Source: Gracilaria caudata
Lineage: Eukaryota > Rhodophyta > Florideophyceae > Gracilariales > Gracilariaceae
Length of the DNA stretch: 18,456 bases
Reading direction: 5' to 3'
NCBI GenBank assembly: GCA_030374735.1
Contig: JASCIV010000490.1
Span: forward strand, 1 to 18,456
Shown piece after piece: positions 9,072-16,763 of this stretch. Below the pieces are notes generated by a model. It saw nothing but the letters and a program-made list of their open reading frames with translations. It was not told the origin of the DNA and ran no database searches. Position numbers and translations under genes: made by a program. How positions within the stretch are numbered: position 1 is the first letter of the stretch; every line of letters begins with the position of its first letter.

Positions 9072-9809
9072 ATGTTCGAAACATTCCTTTTGTTCGCCTT
9101 CCCCTTGCTTTGCTTCTCGTCAGCTGTTGACTCCAGCACTCTCTCTGTGTCTTCCAGCCGTTCGGTCTCTGTGAATGAGTCTGCTCCTGTCGAAGACTCA
9201 GTGGTTTCAGATAGCCCTAGTCGAGTCAATTCTTCCGTACCCGTTCAAGATCTCGTCCCTGACAATTCTTCCGCCACGGCCGACGATTTCACTCTGTTTA
9301 ACTCAAGCCTTGTGGGACAAGAGTTTCTTTTCTTTAGGAGTGGATTACGCTTTCCAACCTTTTCTCGCATTTCCATCTCCCGAACGGCAATCGCATACTT
9401 CGCAAAACATCGGACAAGGGGACCGCTTTTTTCCGTGGATCCAAACTGCTTCAACTCAACCCAACTCATTCTCAACGAGGACGTGAACAAGCTAAAGATT
9501 ATTCGATACTCTGAGACCTCACCTGGTTGCAGCTGTTTCAATGCGACGAGGCTCTTTCTCTCTTGTGAGATGCCGAGCACTGAGGCTTTCCCGCATGGGA
9601 ACACTAGTGATTCCTTCCAATGGGGAATCAAGTTGATCTTCAATAGGACTGCGTTGTTTCGAGCGCGGCACGGTGGTGAATGTCGTTTTGGACTGCCTGG
9701 GACTTGTGGTCCTCCTGATACGAGGCCTGATTTGGACGGAATACTGAACTATCTCTATAGCATAGGCTCCTCGCTAGGATTTCGTGTCGATGACTGGGGC
9801 AGCGAATAG
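9072..9809 (+). CDS. Small secreted glycoprotein-like protein, unknown function
   Basis: The protein has 245 residues from the ATG at 9072. This start is supported by the TATA box upstream and by an immediate signal peptide: MFET, then a Phe/Leu-rich core to about residue 15, with cleavage probably near 18. Residues 20-80 are Ser/Val/Asp-rich and look like a disordered, glycosylated stalk. The rest is a compact domain with six Cys (126, 153, 155, 165, 204, 212), enough for three disulfides. There are eight N-glycosylation sequons, at Asn 35, 53, 65, 77, 128, 157, 177 and 191, an unusually high density. Together these show an extracellular or cell-surface glycoprotein; the molecular function is not recognisable. 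The frame has no intron. The frame continuing upstream to 8829 is probably fortuitous. A possible AATAAA poly(A) signal lies at 10091-10096. Confidence 0.7.
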   Translation: MFETFLLFAFPLLCFSSAVDSSTLSVSSSRSVSVNESAPVEDSVVSDSPSRVNSSVPVQDLVPDNSSATADDFTLFNSSLVGQEFLFFRSGLRFPTFSRISISRTAIAYFAKHRTRGPLFSVDPNCFNSTQLILNEDVNKLKIIRYSETSPGCSCFNATRLFLSCEMPSTEAFPHGNTSDSFQWGIKLIFNRTALFRARHGGECRFGLPGTCGPPDTRPDLDGILNYLYSIGSSLGFRVDDWGSE

Positions 9810-10523
9810 TTGGCTAAGCGTGAATAAGAGCCAAAACTGTGTGTATCTGAGCAGAATACATGCTTACATCCCTTGCGTTCGGATTATCTTAGCTAGGACT
9901 AGCTGTTGATGCTTCGGTGAATGAACTTCGACGCGTTCAAGATCGTTTGCATCCCCGTCACATTCGGGTGGGTGTTGCAGTTGTTACTGACTAGCTGCTG
10001 GGAAAATCAATTGTATTAAAGAACGACATTTGTGAAAGATTTTGCAAATATTTAAAGTGTGTTTTCTTAGAATTCAAATACTTTTTATTTAATAAAAGGT
10101 TAACGACTATGAATTTTAGTTAGAAAATCTGTTTTTTCGCATTGATCTGCTCACATATGTCGGAGTACTTAGTTTCTGCCTTTCTTTCTATGGAAACACG
10201 GATTGGATTTTGCGAGAAAAGGGGAACAAGAACTGTTTGTTTTGCGACAAATGCATTATGTATGAAAATTGCGGAGTTGCAGTGTTCTCTAAAATAACTC
10301 AACACTTCAAAGCCCTTATTCATACAATTCAGATTGAAATTGAGGGTTATGTACGTGCCATTCAAAACTGGAGGTTTTGGTGGGAGAAAACTACCTTTTT
10401 GAATAAGATCGGAAGCACTAGTTACACCGTAATTGAGTGCAGGTGGAGATGCCCATAGAAAGGCTGTTTATTATGGAAAAGTTGAAAAAACTAATCGAAT
10501 AAAACGAAACGTTTTGAACGTTT
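9810..10523. other. 3' flank of the secreted glycoprotein gene
   Basis: No gene is seen. AATAAA at 10091-10096, within TTTAATAAAAGG, is a plausible poly(A) signal 280 bases past the stop. Short antisense and sense frames over 10120-10458 overlap each other and have no recognisable content. Confidence 0.4.
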
Positions 10524-10532
10524 TATATAAAA
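10524..10532 (+). promoter_or_regulatory. Strong TATA-like element (TATATAAAA)
   Basis: TATATAAAAGG is a near-ideal TATA box. It sits in a palindromic TTTTATATAAAA and just after the hairpin AAAACG-AAA-CGTTTT (10501-10515). A second match, TATAAAG, occurs at 10565-10571. Downstream lie a GC-rich patch and a consensus splice donor, suggesting the 5' end of a transcription unit. Confidence 0.4.
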
Positions 10533-10554
10533 GGTACGTTTAGAACGAGCTCAG

Positions 10555-11014
10555 AACATTACAGTATAAAGGATTACTGCATACGTGGACCCTTTTTATT
10601 GGCTACCAATATCCAGCCCGTGAGATCCGGTTCGTCGCCATGTAGCTTTAGCTAGGCTGGGGCCGCGGACGACGTCTATCGCTCTAAATAGCCATGCTCC
10701 AAGTCAGGCGGCCGCTCAATTTGCGACGCCCTTTGCCGCATGCATCAAGCCCGTCGCCCTGCACAACTTGTGGCAGGGCGCTGCTCTGCGTCTCCATGCT
10801 CGCTCGGAGGCTGACGCTAGCGCAGAATTTGCGGCCACTTTTTTTCTCGAGTTTTCAATACGTTTTAAATCTCTGCATACAAATGGCAGCATCGATAAAC
10901 AGTGTCACACAGGCAAAATGAACATGCCGTCAAGGCGGGATTTGAGTGGAACTGGATCATGATGGGTCACGGGATGGGGCGTCCACATTATCTCGCAAAA
11001 TCCATGTCAAAAAG
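10555..11014 (+). other. Possible 5' exon: GC-rich patch ending at a splice donor
   Basis: From about 10620 to 10850 base composition turns sharply GC-rich. Two plus frames are open here. One starts with ATG at 10694 and gives 75 residues with many Arg and Ser and no Asp or Glu, reminiscent of an organelle transit peptide, and stops at 10921. The other is open from about 10622 to 10962 without an early ATG. At 11015 stands AAG|GTGAGT, a consensus 5' splice site. Neither long frame reaches the donor, though a short frame from the ATG at 10959 does. I see no convincing acceptor or second exon. It may be the start of an intron-containing gene, a non-coding exon, or a degraded insertion. Confidence 0.25.
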
Positions 11015-11020
11015 GTGAGT

Positions 11021-12139
11021 GATACATAATTTAACCTAGATCTTCGCTTGGTGTAGGTTTTCTCCGGAAATTTTTCGGAGAGTGATATCTAGCATTCATA
11101 TTCAAAGCAATAATAGGTTAGGGCAAACCACTGTACCGGTATAATATATGTACTGTAATCATGTCTTCTGTTTAATGTCACTAAAAATGTTCATAATCCC
11201 TAGTATACGTTTCAAATCGAGTTATTCACTTCTAGAACCCCTTCTTCCTTGATATCTATTCATTCCATCATCACAATCGTGAAATTCATGTGAACGAGTG
11301 CAATGATTCTATCTGCCATTGTATGAAATGTTTCTACAACGACGTCCATTTTGTCTGCAACAAGTTTTCATACATTCAAGTTAATCTGCGATCATATAAA
11401 TCATCGCCCTTCGGACGATTGAAACGATTGATATTGTATTCGCCTGCGTCGTTTGATGAAGTTGCTGCCAATTGTCTTGAGGTTTGACCAGTTCAACGTA
11501 TTCATGTGGTGAATGAAGTTGGTGCAAAGCTTTTTTTGTATAGCCTGTTTTCTAGAACACTTTCTCAGCAACTACAAGTAACTTTTCATACGTATATCTA
11601 AACTATGAGGGAAATGCAGGAGATCGGCGATATAAGATTGTCATAAAAAATTTTTGGCCCTCTATATCATTTATTTATTCCAAAGTCGTAAGAAGTCATT
11701 TAATCAACCTGAACCGCTGTAAAAAAACCCTAGCTTTTAAACGGTCAACTCAGGACACAATTAACTACTGTCGGATGCGTACCTTATTTGAAAAAAGTTT
11801 GTACTTGTCAATTGAGTTGGAAGTAGATTCTACCACCTGTAGGGTCCCAGCTCCCAAGCATGACAGCGATAGCCCGAAAAAGGCTAGAAAAAAGTAGGAA
11901 AAACTCCCAAGATCGCGTCCTAAGATTAATATTGCCATTGAGACTTCTGATTACTCCATGACTTAAAATTGGGCATTCGCTTCTTTGATGCCTTTAGACC
12001 ACTCTGAACAACGTTACAGAAATAAAAGGACTTTTGGGGTCGAAACCTTCTGCTGCGTTTTTAGTGTGCGTCGTCTACCAGATTTTTCAAATACATCTTA
12101 GAATGAGGAATGTCTTGTTTTGAATACTCATTTTTAAAA
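11021..12139. other. AT-rich spacer, no gene seen
   Basis: One short plus frame (11290-11487) is open but unrecognised. TCTCCG (11061-11066) and CGGAGA (11076-11081) form a small hairpin with AAA/TTT continuing the pairing. Nothing else stands out. Confidence 0.4.
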
Positions 12140-12146
12140 TATAAAA
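12140..12146 (+). promoter_or_regulatory. Candidate TATA box (TATAAAA) of the opine dehydrogenase gene
   Basis: TATAAAA lies 166 bases before the ATG at 12306. The intervening leader contains ATG at 12173, opening a three-codon upstream frame that ends in TGA, and another ATG at 12277 in a different frame from the gene. If transcription starts about 30 bases downstream, the first of these may fall just inside or at the start of the mRNA. Confidence 0.4.
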
Positions 12147-12305
12147 CTGCTTCTTAAAAGGGAACAAAGTGTATGTCAGTCTGACAGTGTATATCTGCGT
12201 TCGGATTATTCCTTTGTACACAGGACGGCTCAAACCTCTCCAAATAACTTGCTGAAATAGCGTACTGTAGAATTCAATGTGCAAGCTCCGCAACAGTCGA
12301 CAGTG

Positions 12306-13421
12306 ATGGCTCAACCGATTTCCATCATTGGCGCGGGCAATCTAGGTGCAGCTCAAGCCGTTTTTCTTCGCAAGCAAGGCCATCCGGTATGTCTCGCTGG
12401 CACCCCGGAACATCTCGGCATCATTCCACAAGTCGATGCTAATGGTAACCGGCTCACCGAAATTGACGGTACTCGAGGTCTTGGTCGCGAGGTTGAAGGC
12501 GTCACGATTCAAGTGAGCACCGGAAATATCGCTCGGGCTGTTCAGGCCAACGTGATTATGGTCACAGTTCCAGTTTCCGCTCAGGAGGATGTGGTCAATG
12601 CCCTTTCTTCGCACGATCTGAGTGGTCGCACGCTGATTTTCATGCCGTGTGGAGTCGCTGCTGGACTGGTCCGCGCCGCCATGGCCGAAGACAGGATGCC
12701 AGATTTGATAGTGGGAACTGTTTCATCACCCTTCGCTTCGCGTGTGAGGGTGGGTGCGAAAGTCGCGATTACTAGAACCAAGAACCAATTGGAAATCGCG
12801 GCATCAAAGCCGATGACAATTGCTTCAGAGAACTACTTGAGATCTCTGTTTCCTCAGCAGCTAGTATGGTACCAAGACATTGCGTCAATCTTCTTTTCCA
12901 ATGTCAACCCTGTCATCCACCCGCCCACAATGATTGTTTCCAGGCACCTGATTCAAGCTCCAGGGCCAAATCCGCTATTCTATGAGGAATGTATGCCTGA
13001 GGCGGAACAGTGTATTCTATCAGTCGATAAGGAGAGGTGCATGTTGGCCAAAGCACTGGGTCTTCAAACCGATACACTATACGGGTTTTTTAGGGCATGG
13101 TATACGCCGGAGGCGAGTAGCTATCTAGACTCTGTCAGTTCTACACCCTCTTACAAATGGCGCCGTGCTCCCAGTTTCAACCACCGGTACATCACTGAAG
13201 ATGTCAAATTCCTTCTCGTTCTGATGTGTGGGGTCGCTGAAAAAGCTGGAATCCAGACTCCCAACTTCCACTGGATTGTGAACGAAGCTAGTACTGCACT
13301 TGGTGAGGATCTCTGGCAGTCTGGAAAGACTCTTGATTCATTCAACATGGAAAAAGCATCAGCGCGCCAGATCATCGCATGGCTAAATGGTGAATACGAC
13401 TCTACCAAGTCTAACCACTAA
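12306..13421 (+). CDS. Octopine/opine dehydrogenase family protein
   Basis: The 371-residue protein has both halves of the octopine/nopaline dehydrogenase family. An N-terminal Rossmann fold opens with ISIIGAGNLG; the GxGNxG dinucleotide motif is at residues 9-14. A C-terminal catalytic domain follows from about 190. It contains NVNPVIHPP (199-207); this family's catalytic His is expected there, at His205, with Asn199 and Asn201 nearby. It also has the family signature RYITED (294-299). Family members reduce the imine formed between an alpha-keto acid, often pyruvate, and an amino acid, using NAD(P)H, and so regenerate NAD+ without oxygen. The amino acid used (arginine, taurine, glycine, alanine or other) cannot be told from sequence. 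The start is the first in-frame ATG; the frame continues upstream only to a GTG at 12279. No signal or transit peptide is evident, so it is probably cytosolic. The length is typical, no key motif is missing and no intron is seen. Confidence 0.88.
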   Translation: MAQPISIIGAGNLGAAQAVFLRKQGHPVCLAGTPEHLGIIPQVDANGNRLTEIDGTRGLGREVEGVTIQVSTGNIARAVQANVIMVTVPVSAQEDVVNALSSHDLSGRTLIFMPCGVAAGLVRAAMAEDRMPDLIVGTVSSPFASRVRVGAKVAITRTKNQLEIAASKPMTIASENYLRSLFPQQLVWYQDIASIFFSNVNPVIHPPTMIVSRHLIQAPGPNPLFYEECMPEAEQCILSVDKERCMLAKALGLQTDTLYGFFRAWYTPEASSYLDSVSSTPSYKWRRAPSFNHRYITEDVKFLLVLMCGVAEKAGIQTPNFHWIVNEASTALGEDLWQSGKTLDSFNMEKASARQIIAWLNGEYDSTKSNH

Positions 13422-13427
13422 TAGCAT

Positions 13428-13451
13428 GTGTCTAAACTTGTGTCTAAACTT
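13428..13451 (+). repeat. Tandem 12-bp duplication after the dehydrogenase stop
   Basis: GTGTCTAAACTT occurs twice head to tail, starting 7 bases past the stop codon, so it lies in the 3' untranslated region. Perfect identity suggests a recent slippage duplication. Confidence 0.7.
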
Positions 13452-14713
13452 GAGCGTGCGGGCGCTATTGTGTTTTTTATCCGTATACCTTCTACATCGC
13501 GCGAAATTGTTTGACGGCTTGGAACAGTCATAGCCGCTACCTGCTTTTACTTTTATAGCAGTGTAATGCATCACGAGGATTCGAGACCAAAGTCGCTTAT
13601 CATGTACCAAGGACAGATATTTGGCAAAAGGCACCATATCACGGCCGCCATTGATGACGGACACTTCTCCATGACTACGGCGATGAGAAATATTTTGTCC
13701 GCTCCTTTATTTGCCCCATTCAGATGACGTGTCTGGCGCGTTTCTCGTCTCCAGATTGTCAGCAGGGTCCAGATGCAAACCTCACTGCCTCAATGAGTAA
13801 TATTATTCTTTGTATGCAAGATTGTTTGTATTACATTAGCTTGTTGTGATGGTTCTTGTTACATTATCATCGATTTCATACTGTTCACAATGCTTACTTC
13901 TCTAACGGGATTTCGATTCCAAGTGTAGACACACGACAGTTATCTTACCAAAACTCGAGAGAAAAACAAATCTTATGTCAATCTTTTGAACCAGTTGGGG
14001 GTCGGGGAGCCCATAACTATGGAAACAAATGAGCGACTCCGATTTCGCATCGGATCTCAATCGTTTTGCACAACGTCGCATCTTCGCTATCGGATCACGA
14101 CACGTGATCATCATCGATTGGCTCGTATTGGAGAAGCAGCCGAGATTCGTAAGAAAATTATTGCTTTAGGAACTAAAAAGACGTGTTTTGAAAAGGAAAA
14201 GTTATAGACTAGCATGTAAGTTGATGTCTTTAACTCGGTCTTATTGTTTTCCACTCTGAAAAGCTTCCGCTCAGGGTCTTTATGTTTTGTTAGGTGGGTA
14301 ACCGGGTCGCGTATCGATCTCCGCCATGCGAATGAACTCAATCCATTGCACACCGCATCCTCCACAAAAGATAATATCTTATGTTCCTCCAGGGGTCAGA
14401 AAGCGCACAATGATCACTTCGGTACAAATCCATATCGGTATAGCATCCTAGAGAAAACGACACTGCTTCTTGAGTGGTTGTGTTGGGTTTGGAACACAAA
14501 GCAGTCCGATCTACAAAACGAAAATCCCCGTATCACCGCAAAGCAGGAGGGTGATCGCAAGGCTTAAGAAGGCCGGGTGCGACCCCGCCTCGTCGTCGAC
14601 CTAGAGAGCATCCTGAGCTCTTGCCTGTCAATATTCACTGAAATGTTTCATCTGGGTTCCCAGGAAAAAAAAATTGCACGTCAGAAAAGCCGTTTTTTAC
14701 CGCCTGCAGGCCA
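13452..14713. other. Spacer between the dehydrogenase gene and the LTR
   Basis: No gene is recognised. Plus frames at 13986-14207 and 14244-14567 and overlapping minus frames are short and without motifs. GATCACG-ACA-CGTGATC at 14093-14109 is a perfect 7-bp hairpin containing CACGTG. A run of nine A lies near 14665. No clear AATAAA is seen for the dehydrogenase gene. Confidence 0.4.
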
Positions 14714-14718
14714 CAGGC
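14714..14718. repeat. Left target-site duplication (CAGGC)
   Basis: CAGGC immediately before the TG end of the LTR matches CAGGC at 15200-15204 immediately after its CA end. Five bases is the usual duplication length for Ty1/copia and Ty3/gypsy integrases. Confidence 0.6.
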
Positions 14719-14741
14719 TGTTGAAATACCCTGTCCGGTTC

Positions 14742-14761
14742 GATTGTTCGAGAGAACAATC
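14742..14761 (+). repeat. 8-bp hairpin with GAGA tetraloop in the LTR
   Basis: GATTGTTC (14742-14749) and GAACAATC (14754-14761) are exact complements around GAGA, a GNRA tetraloop on the plus strand (TCTC on the minus). It lies at the U5 end of the proposed LTR, 23 bases from its terminus. Confidence 0.65.
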
Positions 14762-14782
14762 AGATCGATGAGTTCCAGTTTC

Positions 14783-14882
14783 CGGCTTCCTCGAAGCTGT
14801 AGTTCCAGAATCCCAACGAATATACTGTCGCGGCACCCTCGGTGCTGTCAACAGTGCTCCATTACGGCTCCCTCGGAGCTGT
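14783..14882 (-). repeat. Three co-varying CTC/GAG triloop stem-loops in the LTR
   Basis: Three copies of CGGCNNCCTCGNNGCTGT occur at 14783-14800, 14831-14848 and 14865-14882. In each, a 5-bp stem encloses a CTC loop (GAG on the minus strand). The variable pairs are TT/AA, AC/GT and TC/GA, so each change on one side is matched on the other. CGG before and TGT after are constant. AGTTCCAG also repeats beside the first copy (14771-14778, 14801-14808). If the LTR reads minus, these lie in U5, in the 5' leader of its RNA. Confidence 0.7.
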
Positions 14883-15000
14883 TACGGCGGTAGAATCCGG
14901 CAACGGCGGCTGTAGTCTTCTGAATAAATGACTTCTTCTTTATTGTTTGATACTTCATTCTTTGTTGTTGATGTTGCTAAGCATCGCGCTACTCGCGAGC

Positions 15001-15007
15001 TTTTATA
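15001..15007 (-). promoter_or_regulatory. Predicted LTR promoter TATA box
   Basis: TATAAAA on the minus strand, about 190 bases into the element from its proposed 5' end. An AATAAA follows about 60 bases downstream on the same strand. This is the order expected for U3-R of an LTR. Confidence 0.45.
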
Positions 15008-15087
15008 GTGCCTACGGTAGTGCACTCTCCGACTTTCATCGCTAATAATGTACCTCTTCCCCTAATAAACATATTACTTGTCCCAAA

Positions 15088-15154
15088 TGCAAAGGTATGC
15101 ATCATAAATGCAGTACATATTGCATTACGTGTTGCACTATTAACTGCAAATGCA
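15088..15154. repeat. Helically spaced TGCA cluster in the LTR
   Basis: TGCA occurs seven times, starting at 15088, 15098, 15109, 15121, 15133, 15145 and 15151. Gaps are 10, 11, 12, 12, 12 and 6. Most copies carry flanking A/T (AAATGCA, TGCATT). In the minus reading this is in U3, 80-150 bases upstream of the TATA box, where an enhancer would sit. Confidence 0.6.
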
Positions 15155-15199
15155 ACACCTCTCCGTAGGATAAAAATCATTTCATATTAAGAATTGACA

Positions 15200-15204
15200 C
15201 AGGC
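15200..15204. repeat. Right target-site duplication (CAGGC)
   Basis: Second copy of CAGGC, directly after the CA end of the LTR, matching 14714-14718. Confidence 0.6.
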
Positions 15205-16328
15205 TATAGCAAGGCCAAGTTTTGCGCACGTGTTCTCTAGCCGTGTGTCTTTATGGCGCCTACCACTTTCTGAGCTTCTCCGAGCCATGGCTGTCTACCG
15301 AAATTGTTCCAGCACTCCATTGTCGAAATTTGATATAAATAGCACATCAAACCAATATACGCTCCTCAACAACTTCAAGAGCGAAATTGTTTGTACACAG
15401 AAGAAATATTTATGTTACACTTTGATATGGAAAATTGTGTCCGTTTGAGTTTACTTTCTGTTATTCAAACTCAACGAAATGGGGGATTGATGCTGTCCTT
15501 CGCGCCCTCCTCAAGTTCTGCAGAAATTAAGGAGGGCCAGAATGATGGTAGAATTTCGAAATTCATTTCGTACAGGTAAGTTGGTTACCTCATCCAATAG
15601 CATCATTCTCTTCTTAGCATTTCATTATTCTGGCGTTAGGACGAGTATTCAAGGTTCATTCCACTACTGGTGCAAACCAATTTGTATTTCTACAGAAAGA
15701 GTTTTTGTATTCCTCCCGCTCATCACTAGTCGTAGGCGTTGTTTTTAAATTTAAACTTTTAAACAAAACAAAACAAAATAGGACTATCCGATAGGTATTG
15801 AACACAACACGTCACACACGTCCCCACAACAGCAACGTGGAAGAGCATTTGCAACAAGTGACAGCAATGAACGTCTTTCTTCACCTAATCCCATTTTGCC
15901 ACTGGATTTCGTATTCTTCAAAATAGCCCCCGATCTCCACGGGTAAGTAGCATCGTCACCAAGCACCCCTTTGTGCCCATGGGATGCGATATAACGCATT
16001 CAGTAGGCAGAATCGTTCACAGGTAACGAAAAAGTCCCAGGAAATGGCTCATGAATAATAATAAAGTGTGAAGTCAGACATTCCAGGTTGATAATTATAA
16101 CCGTAATGTCAAGTGGGAATTAAATGAAGCTGTGATATCTATATTGGCTACTCTTTCGCAGTTACAAAGCCCCATACTATAGTGTACTACAGCCGTATTT
16201 CTGACCAAGTCAGCAGTCATGATTTCTTTTTGTTGAATTCAGTCAAATCTCGTCAAGATCTAGTCATATGCTGAAATGAACTGCAAATCATCACGAAAGA
16301 ATGCTTGGCGTTTGTAGAATCTTCACAG
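15205..16328. other. Spacer with splice-like signals upstream of the Cys-containing gene
   Basis: No full gene is recognised. Candidate splice donors are CAG|GTAAGT at 15578 and GG|GTAAGT at 15942. Candidate acceptors are TTTCGCAG ending near 16161 and CTTCACAG ending at 16328. These could belong to introns of the gene whose 3' part lies at 16329-16763, but I could not find a first exon with a signal peptide. A minus frame at 15999-15784 (71 residues, real ATG) has a vague DDE-transposase look, which I do not trust. An AAAAC-repeat tract lies at 15759-15779. Confidence 0.35.
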
Positions 16329-16763
16329 GGGGTCCAAAATTATGCGGAGCTGCAGAATGGATGCCCTAATGCTGAGTTTATGTACAACAGGGTTGGTGTT
16401 TCTCTTCCTTTTTGTGAGACAGACTGCGGCTCCGATCCATGCGGGAAACACACAGTGTACATGGATTTCTACGTGCAGGTCTACAGACCAGGGGATAACC
16501 CTGCAGACTGCGTTTCGGCATCTCTTATTCCGGCGTACCAAATGTTGTATCCTACAATTCCGGTATGTGGTTCTGCACAACCTGGAGAAGACACTGGGGA
16601 AGGTTACTTTTTAGTTTCCATCGCGAGTACTTATAGGGATAACATTTCCATAGAACTGGCAGACCTTGCTGAATCGTACGGTTGCGAAATCGCGTACGCT
16701 TTCTTCGTTGAGTCAGGCTCTTCCATTAAGGATGTTATTGATGCAAGCTGTGCTGCTCAGTAA
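16329..16763 (+). CDS. 3' portion of a Cys-containing, probably secreted protein
   Basis: This frame reads 144 residues from 16329 to the stop. The composition looks like a real globular domain, with alternating hydrophobic and acidic stretches. There are eight Cys (12, 29, 33, 38, 61, 80, 119, 141), enough for four disulfides, and one sequon (Asn 105). The frame is open upstream to 16275 but has no ATG there. The first in-frame ATG is at 16380, which would leave no signal peptide. I therefore end the supported exon at 16329, just after CTTCACAG, a plausible phase-0 splice acceptor. The start is either in an upstream exon or lost, making this a 5'-truncated pseudogene. A different frame beginning with ATG at 16342 opens with a convincing signal-peptide-like stretch, so a frameshift joining the two is a third option. 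I recognise no family. Confidence 0.42.
   Translation, partial: GVQNYAELQNGCPNAEFMYNRVGVSLPFCETDCGSDPCGKHTVYMDFYVQVYRPGDNPADCVSASLIPAYQMLYPTIPVCGSAQPGEDTGEGYFLVSIASTYRDNISIELADLAESYGCEIAYAFFVESGSSIKDVIDASCAAQ

Larger units (their letters stand above)
14719..15199 (-). mobile_element. Probable solo LTR of a retrotransposon
   Basis: This is a 481-bp block beginning TGTTGAAATACC and ending AATTGACA on the plus strand. It has TG...CA termini and exact 5-bp flanking duplications. No protein-coding domain is present, and no second LTR, primer-binding site or polypurine tract is seen beside it, so I call it a solo LTR left by recombination. Orientation is inferred as minus. Read that way it has TATAAAA (15007-15001), then AATAAA (14944-14939), then a roughly 200-base U5, and ends in TTTCAACA, a copia-like end. 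U3 would be about 15199-14975 and R about 14974-14920. A plus-strand AATAAA at 14923-14928 leaves some doubt. Intact duplications suggest it is not very old. The assignment rests on structure only. Confidence 0.62.

Noticed and set aside
14736..14760. GGTTCGATT, resembling a tRNA T-loop
   Set aside because: The rest of the cloverleaf is absent; the bases belong to the GAGA-loop hairpin of the LTR.
15001..15160. Opposed short frames at 14989-15190
   Set aside because: They lie wholly within the proposed LTR U3 and reflect its TGCA-rich repeats.
15784..15999. Minus frame of 71 residues with a GDDATYP stretch recalling a PIF/Harbinger-type DDE transposase
   Set aside because: Too short, with only a vague pattern match and no other catalytic residues or inverted termini in view.
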